The notes below the pieces were generated by a model, which searched no databases, was not told the DNA's origin, and saw nothing but the letters and a program-made list of their open reading frames with translations. From contig SUYH01000007.1 in NCBI GenBank assembly GCA_015060535.1, positions 119,688 through 183,687 on the forward strand: a stretch of 64,000 nucleotides of DNA, read 5' to 3'. The position numbers and the translations under genes are program-made. Below are positions 1 to 8,573 of the stretch, one piece after another; positions within the stretch are counted from its first letter, which is position 1; every line of letters starts with the position of its first letter. Source of the stretch: Prevotella sp. GTDB lineage: Bacteria > Bacteroidota > Bacteroidia > Bacteroidales > Bacteroidaceae.

Positions 1-895
1 AACGATACTTGTTGATGACATCCATGGTCTTGAACGAACCCCATGCATTAGGAGACAGGGGAGTTTCACGCTGTACCACGTCGTTCTTAATCATAAAGGT
101 ATCGTACGAGTCATACTTTTCAGGCAACCTTGACACAACCTTCATGGTAACGTTTGCCTTAACGTGTACCTGTGCCTTACCTTCGGCACCACGCTTGGTG
201 GTAATCAAGATAACACCGTTAGCACCTTTCACACCATACACAGCCGTAGCAGAGGCGTCCTTTAGGACGGAGATGCTCTGTACAGAGCTGATGTCCACCG
301 TGTTCATGGGACGCTCAACACCATCCACCAAGATCAACGGGCTGCTGTCGGATCCCAATGTAGCAGCACCACGAATCACGATTTGTGGGTCTTCCTCACC
401 GGGCAGACCTGTTGAGGCACTTGTGATAACACCAGGCAGGTTACCCGTCAGAGCAGCACCCAAAGAGGGCAGACCACTGTGACGTTCCAGCGTCTTGGCA
501 TCAGTCTGGGTAATACTACCCACGACAGAAGCTTTCTTCTGCTGGCCGTAGCCCACTACAATTACTTCTTCCAACTTGGTGTCGTCAGCCAGCGTCACTT
601 TGAAGCTACGCTGCTTGCCCACCTTGATCTCCTTTGTGGTCATGCCCACATACGAGATCACAAGGACGGTCTGCTCTGATGGAACCTTCAATACGAAGTT
701 ACCATCGAAATCAGTCACTGTACCTTGGGAAGTGTTTCCCTTCACCACAACCGAGGCTCCAATCAGGGGCTCCTCGCTTGCATCTGTTACCGTACCCTTC
801 ACGGTGATGCCCTGAGCGTGCAGCGTAGTGCTACAGGTCAGCAGCATCAGCAACATGGGTATGGTCTGTCTAATCAGTTGTTTTAGATTCTTCAT
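1..895 (-). CDS. SusC-like TonB-dependent receptor, N-terminal part
   Basis: The gene starts at ATG 895 and runs off the left edge, so about 298 residues are visible. They show a signal peptide ending near ..TTLHAQ, a carboxypeptidase-regulatory-like domain (GTVTDASEEPLIGASVVVKG), the EVIVVGYG segment and the start of the plug domain (LILVDGVERP, ATAVYGVKGANGVILI). SusC proteins import oligosaccharides through the outer membrane with a SusD lipoprotein, which would lie further left outside the window. A promoter box lies at 958-965 and a regulator-type direct repeat at 997-1022, the same arrangement as the xylan genes to the right, so the substrate is probably a xylan product. That last point is inference. 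Confidence 0.93.
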   Translation of the reverse strand, partial: MKNLKQLIRQTIPMLLMLLTCSTTLHAQGITVKGTVTDASEEPLIGASVVVKGNTSQGTVTDFDGNFVLKVPSEQTVLVISYVGMTTKEIKVGKQRSFKVTLADDTKLEEVIVVGYGQQKKASVVGSITQTDAKTLERHSGLPSLGAALTGNLPGVITSASTGLPGEEDPQIVIRGAATLGSDSSPLILVDGVERPMNTVDISSVQSISVLKDASATAVYGVKGANGVILITTKRGAEGKAQVHVKANVTMKVVSRLPEKYDSYDTFMIKNDVVQRETPLSPNAWGSFKTMDVINKYR

Positions 896-957
896 TTTGA
901 CAGATTTTGATTCATCGTTGTAAGTTATTTGAAAAATGTTAGCTGTTTTCTCGGGTG

Positions 958-1022
958 CAAAGGTATATTTTATTAATATCACGCGTTTAATTTCTTGTAA
1001 CACGGACTTTTCTATTTGTAAC
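958..1022 (-). promoter_or_regulatory. Promoter and putative hybrid-regulator operator of the SusC gene
   Basis: On the minus strand a TACCTTTG box (958-965) is preceded by exactly 31 nt and then GTTAC-N16-GTTAC (997-1022). The distal half-site lies inside the last codons of the GH5 gene. Four other promoters of this region have the same layout. Confidence 0.75.
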
Positions 1023-2838
1023 AAACCTTAAAAATACTTGTATTTCCATTATTTTTTGTTACTTTAACAATATTCAAACCGGGTTGAGGCGAAGCCAAAC
1101 GACGGCCGTCTGGCGAGTAATATTCGCGGGAGATTTCATCAAAAGTACCATTTTCGTACTCAAAAATACCAGTCGGATTAACACCGTCGTCACTCAGATA
1201 TACCTTATTAATATATATAGGTGAGCTGCCACTGGTCCAGAAACCTGCAATATAGATATGTGAGGGGTCGACATGATGGCCATCATCCTGTGCCGTCATG
1301 TTCTGTAAATCAATGACAATACGAGTATCATTACCGAAATCCTTCATATAGGGCTTACTCCAGTAGTTGTTGATATCGAACAAGCGGAATGAGGCACTTG
1401 CGTTCTGCTTTTGTTTCAGTTCTACAACCAGGTATTTATAAGCAGAAAGGTCTACGCCTTGAGGGTATTGCCAACCTCCGAAGCCCCACTGACCTGTTTT
1501 TAATTCACCTGTTGTTTCATTAAATGTACCTTTCTCCCAGATGTTGGGGTTGAACCATTCTTCAGTCAATGAGAACAAAGGCTCTTCTTCACGGTGGTAC
1601 CCATAGCTGGGATCATTGATCTTATCGCGATACTCTTGGGTGGCATATTCCTGATACCAACGGTAACAAGGACGGGGACAAGCCTCAGGATCGGTTAAGA
1701 AGGTTTCACCGTCTGGAGCAGCATCGTTGTATTTAGCCAATAGTTCTGCGCCTGTAAAAAGTAACCAACTGACATTACATGTCTCATCAACAATACGACG
1801 GAAATTAGCACCAAAGCCCTCGCCGCCAGCTACACCTGTGTAAGCAAAGGCAAACGAGCAACGGGTGTCGAATACCTCATTGCCGTTGGAATCCTTGTGA
1901 GAAGGGCTATACTTTTTGGGTCCCCAGTCCATCTCCGTAACAACTATAGGAGCCATTTCCGCTATAGGACCTATCTGCGATTCCCATCCACGTTTGAATT
2001 CACGATAGGTAGTACTAACCTCACCTTCATGACCGCTATTGTACCAACCAGGATAACAGTGAACAGCATAGCCGATATTGTCACCTTGAACAGGATACTT
2101 GGCAAAACCGGCATATTGCGACTGGTAACCCAAACCGGGCACAAGCAGGACATTGTTACAATGCTGGCGCATCACGTCGACAATAGCCTGGAAATATTGT
2201 GAAATAAGCTGGTCACGATTGCCTTCACCGATAATATTCACCGGTTCATTGGCCAACTCAAACATCACGCATCCATTGTCCTTAAGATCTTTGTGCTGAG
2301 CCACATATTCCCAGACCTTGATCAGATACTTCTGATAGTCATCGCCTATGGAGATATTCTCAGGACAGACTCCAGGTGGGCGCATAATGACATAAAGTCC
2401 CTTCGACTGCATGTATTTGGCCATTGGAACAAACACTTCGTCCAAATACTTCTTGAAATTGTCGAAATTGAAATACCGGATGTCACTCTCTGGCACATAA
2501 TACACTCCCTGAGGTAGTACGTTACTCCAATGGGGGTCCATGTGAAGACGGCAGAAGTCCATCTTCCAACCTGCTGCGAGAATCTGGTCGATCAGGCCTT
2601 TGTTGTAACTGAGGCATCCATCGACGTCAAGTCCGCTCCATTTGGTACCTTGCTCGTTGAACCAAGGGCTATAGGTCTGGGCAAATCCGTGTAGGACAAC
2701 CCGCTCGCCTTTGGCGTTCACAAGGTAAGGTCCATCGACGTGTAGGGGTGAAAGTGCCTCCTGGGCATTACTCTTGCTGCTGGCTGTCATCAGCAGTAGG
2801 ATGACGAGCAGCAGTCTTGTTAACTTTTGTTTTTGCAT
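1012..2838 (-). CDS. Secreted glycoside hydrolase family 5 protein
   Basis: This 608-residue protein has a signal peptide (cleavage near residue 25, SKSNAQ). A GH5 (beta/alpha)8 barrel spans roughly residues 30-400, with acid/base E198 in FELANEP and nucleophile E302 in VVTEMDWG. About 170 further residues form a beta-rich module (QWGFGGWQYPQGVDLS) that may bind carbohydrate, and the C-terminus (YYSPDGRRL...NIVKV) resembles tails common on secreted Prevotella enzymes. GH5 members cut beta-glucans, mannans or xylans; the exact specificity cannot be read here. It has its own promoter (2871-2878) with the shared operator at 2910-2935. Confidence 0.88.
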   Translation of the reverse strand: MQKQKLTRLLLVILLLMTASSKSNAQEALSPLHVDGPYLVNAKGERVVLHGFAQTYSPWFNEQGTKWSGLDVDGCLSYNKGLIDQILAAGWKMDFCRLHMDPHWSNVLPQGVYYVPESDIRYFNFDNFKKYLDEVFVPMAKYMQSKGLYVIMRPPGVCPENISIGDDYQKYLIKVWEYVAQHKDLKDNGCVMFELANEPVNIIGEGNRDQLISQYFQAIVDVMRQHCNNVLLVPGLGYQSQYAGFAKYPVQGDNIGYAVHCYPGWYNSGHEGEVSTTYREFKRGWESQIGPIAEMAPIVVTEMDWGPKKYSPSHKDSNGNEVFDTRCSFAFAYTGVAGGEGFGANFRRIVDETCNVSWLLFTGAELLAKYNDAAPDGETFLTDPEACPRPCYRWYQEYATQEYRDKINDPSYGYHREEEPLFSLTEEWFNPNIWEKGTFNETTGELKTGQWGFGGWQYPQGVDLSAYKYLVVELKQKQNASASFRLFDINNYWSKPYMKDFGNDTRIVIDLQNMTAQDDGHHVDPSHIYIAGFWTSGSSPIYINKVYLSDDGVNPTGIFEYENGTFDEISREYYSPDGRRLASPQPGLNIVKVTKNNGNTSIFKVCYK

Positions 2839-2870
2839 ACTTTTAGATTCTAATCAATTGATTCTGAGCG

Positions 2871-2935
2871 CAAAGATATGCAAAAAGCGGATATGGCTAT
2901 TTATGCGCAGTAACACGGATTTTACGTTTTGTAAC
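2871..2935 (-). promoter_or_regulatory. Promoter and putative hybrid-regulator operator of the GH5 gene
   Basis: TATCTTTG box at 2871-2878 (minus), then 31 nt, then GTTAC-N16-GTTAC at 2910-2935. The seven bases before the second half-site and the half-site itself match the SusC operator closely (TCCGTGTTAC in both). Confidence 0.75.
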
Positions 2936-2971
2936 ACTTGCCACAAAACGTCTGAAGAAAAAGTGTTTTTG

Positions 2972-4882
2972 TTACACTTTAGGTATTTCTACAATGAAGC
3001 GGCAGCCTTCTTGGTAACTGCTGTCGAGCGTTAGCGTTCCACCCAGATTGCTGACGTGGCGTTGCGATAGGGGGAGGCCCAGTCCGAGTCCTTCACTCAA
3101 GTCGTTGACCTTCGTAAAGAACTGGTACATGCTATCATGGTAACTCTCGGGTATGCCTATGCCCTTGTCTTCAATGGTGAAACGTATGGTGTGTTCTGTT
3201 TCCGTGATCTTCATGGCTACATGTTTGCCGTCTGAGTATTTGGCGGCATTGTAGAGTATTTCTCGCAGGCTACGCATCAGATAGAGTCGGTTGGTATGAA
3301 TGTGTAGTGTATCGGGGATGGATGTCTCAAACAGGATGTCCAACTGGGGGAAATGCTCTTTGGTGTCGGCAATGCTCTCGCGGGCTACTTCGTTGCACGA
3401 GACAGATTCGCGCATTTGGCTGTCAAAGAGTTCTTTTGTAAGCCCGATGTCAGAGCTGTCGAAGAGCATCAGTACCATGCGGTTCAGCGACTTAGCGTTG
3501 TGGTCCATGGTCTCGATGATGTTCTTTATTTCGTCTTCCGAGAGCATGCCTACGCTATCGCGGATAACCTGTGCAAAGCCCATGATGATGTTCAGCGGAG
3601 TGCGTATCTGGTGTGTCGTATTTTGGATGAAGGTCGTCTTCTGGCGGTCAGCCTCCTCTGCCAGCTGGGTGGCTCGTGCCAGTTCTTCGTTGCTGCGCAG
3701 CATCTCTTGGTTGGTCTGCTTGATGGCATTGACGTGTGTGTTCAGCGCTGCCAGCATAGCAGCAAAGCTGTTCTGAAGGCGTCCAACCACGTGGGTACTT
3801 TTGCTATGTGCTATCTGCTGGTCGTAATGGCCGGCAGTAATCAATTTCGACTGGTTGAGCAACTGTTTCAGGGGGCTGATGGCATGGCTGACGGCAAGGC
3901 GGCAGAGCAGCACAACAGAAATCAGACCTGCAGTAGCTAGCAGCAGGATGAGTATGGTCAGCACGCGGTAGCTTTGCAGAATGTCGTCTTCGGGACACAC
4001 TAGAGCCAGGCTCCATGATGTGTTAGGCACGCGATCGTAGCTCACCAAACAGGGTGTGTTTTCAATGATAACTTTCATGTTTCCTTTCTCGCCCGCCGTC
4101 ATCTCGTGGCCTAGCGCAATGAGATCAGTATGCTGGTTTGCGTCCCTGTCGCTGAATATAGTCTGGTTGAATAGCTTTGCCGTGTCTGGGTGAATGAAGT
4201 AGTGTCCCTCCCTGCCTATCAAGACGAAGTAGGAGTTAGGGTAGGGTTTCTCTGAGTTGATTGTCTCTTTTAGTCGGCGTAGGGAGAGGTCTGTGGAGAT
4301 GACTCCAATGAACTTCCCCTTCTGATACATCGGCTTGCAGTAGGAGGCAATGAGTTCGGTGGTATAAAGCGTCCCCTCATTATAGTCGTCGAAAGGTTCT
4401 ACCCAGCAAGGCTCACCCAGCGTTTTGGGTGTTTTGTACCATACCTTGTTGAAATAATCGTATTCTCCTTCGCGGATTGTTCTTACCGAATCACCTTCCT
4501 TGATGGAGTAGGCAGAGAAATATCTGCCGTACTTCTCGAAAAAGTAAGGTTCCATCGTGATAGAACAGCCGTTGACGTTATGGTTCATCCATGTGATGCG
4601 CCGTGTGTATTCCAGCAGAGCCTCCGGCCTGAGGTCTTCCATAACCATCCACTCGTAGGAGTTGGTGGCGGTCTCTATGGTGTTCAGATAGCGGTTAACG
4701 CGTTGCAGTGTGGTGTTCAACACCGTTGTAGCTCGGCTTTGTGCTTCTTCGCGGATAATATGGCGCGACTGTAGGAACAGTGTGCCCAGGGCGACAATGA
4801 AGATGGGTACGGCCAGCAGGAGGAAACCCAAACCGAGTTTCATCGATAGCGATTGGCGTATATGTCGTATCAGTTTCTTCAT
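2972..4882 (-). CDS. Membrane sensor histidine kinase with periplasmic Cache domain
   Basis: This 636-residue kinase has a first membrane helix at about 15-37, a double-Cache periplasmic region (about 40-300, with WYKTP, CWVEPF and ISTDLS motifs), a second helix at about 306-330, HAMP and a coiled coil (331-415). HisKA carries H424 in TTHQIRTPL, and a HATPase domain with N (YNAAKYS), G1 (DKGIGIP) and G2 (GLGLGLP) boxes ends the protein. There is no receiver domain and no adjacent response regulator. It lies 17 nt downstream of a paralogous sensor in the same orientation, so the two are probably co-transcribed from 6417-6424 and may heterodimerise. The ligand is unknown; Cache domains usually bind small molecules. 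Confidence 0.9.
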   Translation of the reverse strand: MKKLIRHIRQSLSMKLGLGFLLLAVPIFIVALGTLFLQSRHIIREEAQSRATTVLNTTLQRVNRYLNTIETATNSYEWMVMEDLRPEALLEYTRRITWMNHNVNGCSITMEPYFFEKYGRYFSAYSIKEGDSVRTIREGEYDYFNKVWYKTPKTLGEPCWVEPFDDYNEGTLYTTELIASYCKPMYQKGKFIGVISTDLSLRRLKETINSEKPYPNSYFVLIGREGHYFIHPDTAKLFNQTIFSDRDANQHTDLIALGHEMTAGEKGNMKVIIENTPCLVSYDRVPNTSWSLALVCPEDDILQSYRVLTILILLLATAGLISVVLLCRLAVSHAISPLKQLLNQSKLITAGHYDQQIAHSKSTHVVGRLQNSFAAMLAALNTHVNAIKQTNQEMLRSNEELARATQLAEEADRQKTTFIQNTTHQIRTPLNIIMGFAQVIRDSVGMLSEDEIKNIIETMDHNAKSLNRMVLMLFDSSDIGLTKELFDSQMRESVSCNEVARESIADTKEHFPQLDILFETSIPDTLHIHTNRLYLMRSLREILYNAAKYSDGKHVAMKITETEHTIRFTIEDKGIGIPESYHDSMYQFFTKVNDLSEGLGLGLPLSQRHVSNLGGTLTLDSSYQEGCRFIVEIPKV

Positions 4883-4914
4883 TTTTCACTTCTCACTTCT
4901 CACTTTTCACTTCT
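4883..4914. repeat. Short tandem repeat at the junction of the two sensor genes
   Basis: On the minus strand the unit is GAAGTGAGAAGTGAAAAATG-like. It covers the last codons and the stop of the upstream sensor and ends just before the start of the next gene. Low-complexity junction repeats of this type recur at several places in the window. Confidence 0.7.
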
Positions 4915-6387
4915 CTCCAGCATTCCTCCCAGTAGGTCGGTGATGGTCTGACTGTCTTTCTGGATGCTATCTACTACCTTGGCTGCCTCTTCTTTGCTCA
5001 TGTTGCTCCACTGCTGACACAGCGTGTCTACGCTAGTGAGGATGGTCTGCGAGGGGGCTATCATCTGGTTGGTCATATGGTGTAGGAAAGCAGTCTTCAG
5101 CTTATCTGCCTCCTGGGCTCTTTCGTATGCTGTTCTCAGTTCTTCACCCTGTATTTGGAGCGATGCCCTGAGTCGATTCAGTTCGTTGACGTGGGTAGCC
5201 AATGACTGCTGCATCTGTTGGAACTGCTCCTGCAGTTGGCCAATCTCGTCCTCCTGCTTGCTGTCAGGGATAGGTTCGTTGTAGTCGCCTTCGGCTATCC
5301 GTTGCGCCGATTTGGTCAGCATGCGCAAAGGGAGCAGACGACGATGGGTAAACCACTGGCAGAGCACCAGTAGCATGAACAGTCCTGTCAGGGATATGGC
5401 CACCACTACATAGAGCATTCGGTTATATTGTCCGAAGATATCGTCCTCAGGATATACGATTCCTGCGCTCCAATTCAGTTTCTCCATGGAGCGACCGGGC
5501 AGCACCGAGCGGTTAAAAGGTTTGTAAAACACGAACCAGTCTTTGCCGTTCTGTTGGAACTCCTTGTATCCTGTTTGCCCTGTCACCATGGCTGCAACTG
5601 CCTCCTTGATGCTTTGATTGTCACTCTCCTTATAGTAGGAGTATACTGTCTCATGCATCAGCTTCGTGCTGTCAGGGTGTACAATGTAGGAGCCGTCGCT
5701 ACCCAGCAGTGTGCAGTAGGAGTTGGGTGAAGGCTTGACAGCCAGCACTATCTGCGACAGCTGTTGCAGTGCTATGTCGACACCCAACACGCCAACTCTT
5801 GCTCCGTCACGGTTATAGATGGGCAGGCTGAACGTGATGATGGCACCACCCTCGGTATCGGAATCTTTCAGCGGGCCTATCCAACAGGGATGCCCAGACT
5901 TCATAGGCTGGGTGTACCATTCTTGTTCGGTGTAGGGACGGTTGCCGAATGTTTCGGCTTGAATGATAGGTGAGTTGGTGGATGCCATTCCTGTCTTTGT
6001 CTGATGGGTATAGGCCATGAAGTACTTCGAGCGATTCTTATAATAATAGGGCTCCATAGCGATGGCACAGCCGGTAATATATGGATTCGTTTCCACCAAT
6101 TTGCGGCAGAAGACTTGCATGCGCTCAGGCTTGTCTAGCTGCTCCACCATATTCCAATAAGTGTTCCCTGAAGCCTGTTCCACACTCAGCAGAATGTTGT
6201 CGATACTCTGTACTGTAGCCTCCAGCGTCTGTTCTGCTTTCTGCAAGGTCTCCTGTTTGATGGATTTACGCGAGAAGTGCAGCATCACCAACAGCGCAGC
6301 CGTGAGAATCAGGGCTGTAGGCAGTGCTACCATCAGGCTCAGTCGTACGGACAAGGTGTGGGCCATATGTTGGAATGAAAACTTCAT
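4900..6387 (-). CDS. Cache-domain sensor with degenerate kinase domain
   Basis: This 495-residue protein is a paralogue of the next gene: membrane helix about 18-38, double-Cache region (40-315), helix about 325-345, HAMP (346-400) and coiled coil. It stops after a HisKA-like hairpin. The segment FLHHMTNQMIAP aligns with the H-box of the neighbour, but the phospho-accepting histidine is N440, and there is no ATPase domain. It therefore cannot be a working kinase alone. It could sense and pass the signal by pairing with the intact kinase encoded 17 nt downstream. Its promoter box TAAATTTG lies at 6417-6424. Confidence 0.88.
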   Translation of the reverse strand: MKFSFQHMAHTLSVRLSLMVALPTALILTAALLVMLHFSRKSIKQETLQKAEQTLEATVQSIDNILLSVEQASGNTYWNMVEQLDKPERMQVFCRKLVETNPYITGCAIAMEPYYYKNRSKYFMAYTHQTKTGMASTNSPIIQAETFGNRPYTEQEWYTQPMKSGHPCWIGPLKDSDTEGGAIITFSLPIYNRDGARVGVLGVDIALQQLSQIVLAVKPSPNSYCTLLGSDGSYIVHPDSTKLMHETVYSYYKESDNQSIKEAVAAMVTGQTGYKEFQQNGKDWFVFYKPFNRSVLPGRSMEKLNWSAGIVYPEDDIFGQYNRMLYVVVAISLTGLFMLLVLCQWFTHRRLLPLRMLTKSAQRIAEGDYNEPIPDSKQEDEIGQLQEQFQQMQQSLATHVNELNRLRASLQIQGEELRTAYERAQEADKLKTAFLHHMTNQMIAPSQTILTSVDTLCQQWSNMSKEEAAKVVDSIQKDSQTITDLLGGMLERSEK

Positions 6388-6416
6388 GCGTTAGGCTTAT
6401 GAGCTATTAACAGCTG

Positions 6417-6424
6417 CAAATTTA
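6417..6424 (-). promoter_or_regulatory. Promoter box of the paired sensor operon
   Basis: TAAATTTG on the minus strand, 29 nt before the ATG at 6387. Unlike the hydrolase promoters it has no GTTAC direct repeat 31 nt upstream. Confidence 0.6.
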
Positions 6425-6484
6425 GATAAAATTTTCGATGATGATGCATAAAAAACTCTAAAAAAATGCAGAATGCGAGAAAAA

Positions 6485-6549
6485 GATACAATCCGAAAAC
6501 TCTGTGTGACATAACGGAAAGTCATTTCTGTGTTTTTTTACTACCTTTG
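6485..6549 (+). promoter_or_regulatory. Promoter and putative operator of the GH51-GH3-esterase operon
   Basis: TACCTTTG at 6542-6549 is preceded by 31 nt and a GATAC-N16-GTGAC direct repeat (6485-6489 and 6506-6510, period 21). It is the same architecture as at the SusC, GH5, GH43 and symporter promoters. Confidence 0.72.
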
Positions 6550-6581
6550 CATCCGAAACTAAATATATAACACCGAAAACA

Positions 6582-8567
6582 ATGAAACGACTATCCATGC
6601 TTTGCGCTGTCCTTGCGGGCAGCCTGATGGCCGCAAGTGGCCAGAAACCCATGACGCCCCCTAAGGGAGGTAAGCTCATCAGTGACGAATTGATTGGTAT
6701 ATTTTTTGAGGATATCTCTTCGAGTGCCGATGGTGGACTCTATGCCGAACTCATCCAGAATGGCTCGTTCGAGTTCAGTCCTGCTGAGCGCGACGGATGG
6801 GGAGCAGGAACAGCCTGGCGTCAGATACGACCAGGCCACTCGTTAGGCACCATGGAGGTGCGGAAGACGGAGGGAATCCACCCCAACAATCCCACCTATA
6901 TGCGACTGTACACAGAGCGTGTCAAGGAGTATTACGACTACGATGGCTGGAAGGGCTACGGGCTGGAGAACGACGGCTTTAAGGGCATCAGTGTAAAGAC
7001 TGGTCAGCACTACGAATTCTCCGTCTTCCTGCGCAACGCTGGTGCAGCCAAGCAGGTGCGCATTGTGCTGGGTGTGCCTCAGGGCTGGGGCAAGAATCCG
7101 AAGATACTGGCTGAGGCCACGCTGGATGTCAGCAGTGCTCAGTGGCAGCAGTATAAGGCTGTGCTTACTCCTACGGACGACTGCACCAATGCCGTTCTTC
7201 AACTTTTAGTGCTTAATACGGGTGTGCTCGACGTCGACATGGTTTCGCTGATGCCACAGGATACCTATAAGGGACATGGACTGCGCAAGGATCTGGCCCA
7301 GGCACTGGCCGACCTGCATCCTAAGTTCATGCGCTTTCCTGGCGGATGTGTAGTACATGGAGGTGGCGACGGTTTTTGGAATACCTATCGTTGGAAAACT
7401 ACCATCGGACCAAAGGAACAGCGTCGCCAGCTGAAGAATACATGGGGTTACCACCAGTCTATGGGCTTGGGATACTATGAATATTTCCAGTTCTGTGAGG
7501 ATTTGGGCATGCAACCCCTGCCAATCTTGCCTTGTGGTGTGAGCTGTCAGGGTACCAATGGTGGCTGGGGAATGAAAGACCAAGCACAGGACGTCGTGCC
7601 TATGTCCGAGATGGATGAGTGGGTGCAGGATGCTCTTGACCTCATCGAGTGGGCCAATGGAGACCCCGCTACTTCGCGTTGGGCTAAGATGCGTGCTGAC
7701 GCAGGTCATCCTAAGCCCTTTGGACTGAAGTACCTGGGTATTGGCAATGAGGAGCGTATCTCACCCGAGTTTTGTGAACGTTTTAAGTATATGTATGAGC
7801 GCATCATGAAGGCTTATCCCGAAATCATCATTATCGGTACAGCTGGACCTGGCTCCCATCCTGGCAATCCTGATTTGGAGAACGGTTGGCGTCTGGCAGA
7901 AGAACTGGGTATGCCCATCATCGATGAGCACTATTATGAGCCGCGTGACTATTTCCTGACCAGTCGCCAGTACGACCAGTATCCTCGCAACCGTAAGACA
8001 AAGGTCTATCTGGGCGAATATGCTGCTAAGGACAAAAAACTCATTGATGCCTTGGCGGAGGGTCTCTATCTGCTTCATGTCGAGCGCAACGCTGATATCG
8101 TTTGTATGACCAGTTATGCACCCCTTTTCGCCAAGAAAGATGCCACGAACTGGAATCCCGACTTGATCTACTTCGATAATGAGCGTCCTTACCTCACCTG
8201 CAGCTATTATATCCAGCAGATGTTCGGTCAGTCGAGTGGACAATATCACTATGGTGACTGTGTCACTTTTGGAGAGCAAGAAACATCTAATCTGCAGGGC
8301 CAGAGTGTCATCCTTAACGTGAAGACACGTCAGCTTTTCGTCAAACTCTGTAATGCCAGCTCGGAAAGTAAGACGGCTCACATTGACTTGTCCCGTTTCA
8401 AGCTGAAGAAGACTTGTACTAAGACGACACTCACAGGTGCTGCTGACGCTGAAAACAACTATGAGGCTCAGCCCATCAGTCCTCAACAGCAGACCATGAA
8501 GGCTGCTAAGAAGATGACGCTTCAACTCGCTCCCTATTCATTTACCATGTTACAGTTTTCACTATAA
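6582..8567 (+). CDS. GH51 alpha-L-arabinofuranosidase
   Basis: This 661-residue secreted protein (signal peptide to about residue 20) opens with the GH51 signature GIFFEDISSSADGGLYAELI. A carbohydrate-binding-like insertion follows, then the barrel with acid/base E390 in GIGNEE and nucleophile E479 in YLGEYAA, and a C-terminal beta-sandwich. The family removes arabinose side chains from arabinoxylan or arabinan. It is the first gene of the plus-strand operon and ends 6 nt before the GH3 gene. The N-terminal signal points to export to the periplasm or beyond. Confidence 0.93.
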   Translation: MKRLSMLCAVLAGSLMAASGQKPMTPPKGGKLISDELIGIFFEDISSSADGGLYAELIQNGSFEFSPAERDGWGAGTAWRQIRPGHSLGTMEVRKTEGIHPNNPTYMRLYTERVKEYYDYDGWKGYGLENDGFKGISVKTGQHYEFSVFLRNAGAAKQVRIVLGVPQGWGKNPKILAEATLDVSSAQWQQYKAVLTPTDDCTNAVLQLLVLNTGVLDVDMVSLMPQDTYKGHGLRKDLAQALADLHPKFMRFPGGCVVHGGGDGFWNTYRWKTTIGPKEQRRQLKNTWGYHQSMGLGYYEYFQFCEDLGMQPLPILPCGVSCQGTNGGWGMKDQAQDVVPMSEMDEWVQDALDLIEWANGDPATSRWAKMRADAGHPKPFGLKYLGIGNEERISPEFCERFKYMYERIMKAYPEIIIIGTAGPGSHPGNPDLENGWRLAEELGMPIIDEHYYEPRDYFLTSRQYDQYPRNRKTKVYLGEYAAKDKKLIDALAEGLYLLHVERNADIVCMTSYAPLFAKKDATNWNPDLIYFDNERPYLTCSYYIQQMFGQSSGQYHYGDCVTFGEQETSNLQGQSVILNVKTRQLFVKLCNASSESKTAHIDLSRFKLKKTCTKTTLTGAADAENNYEAQPISPQQQTMKAAKKMTLQLAPYSFTMLQFSL

Positions 8568-8573
8568 TACGCG

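Noticed and set aside
7761..8525. A 254-codon minus-strand frame opposite the GH51 gene
   Set aside because: Shadow of the GH51 reading frame; no protein signature.
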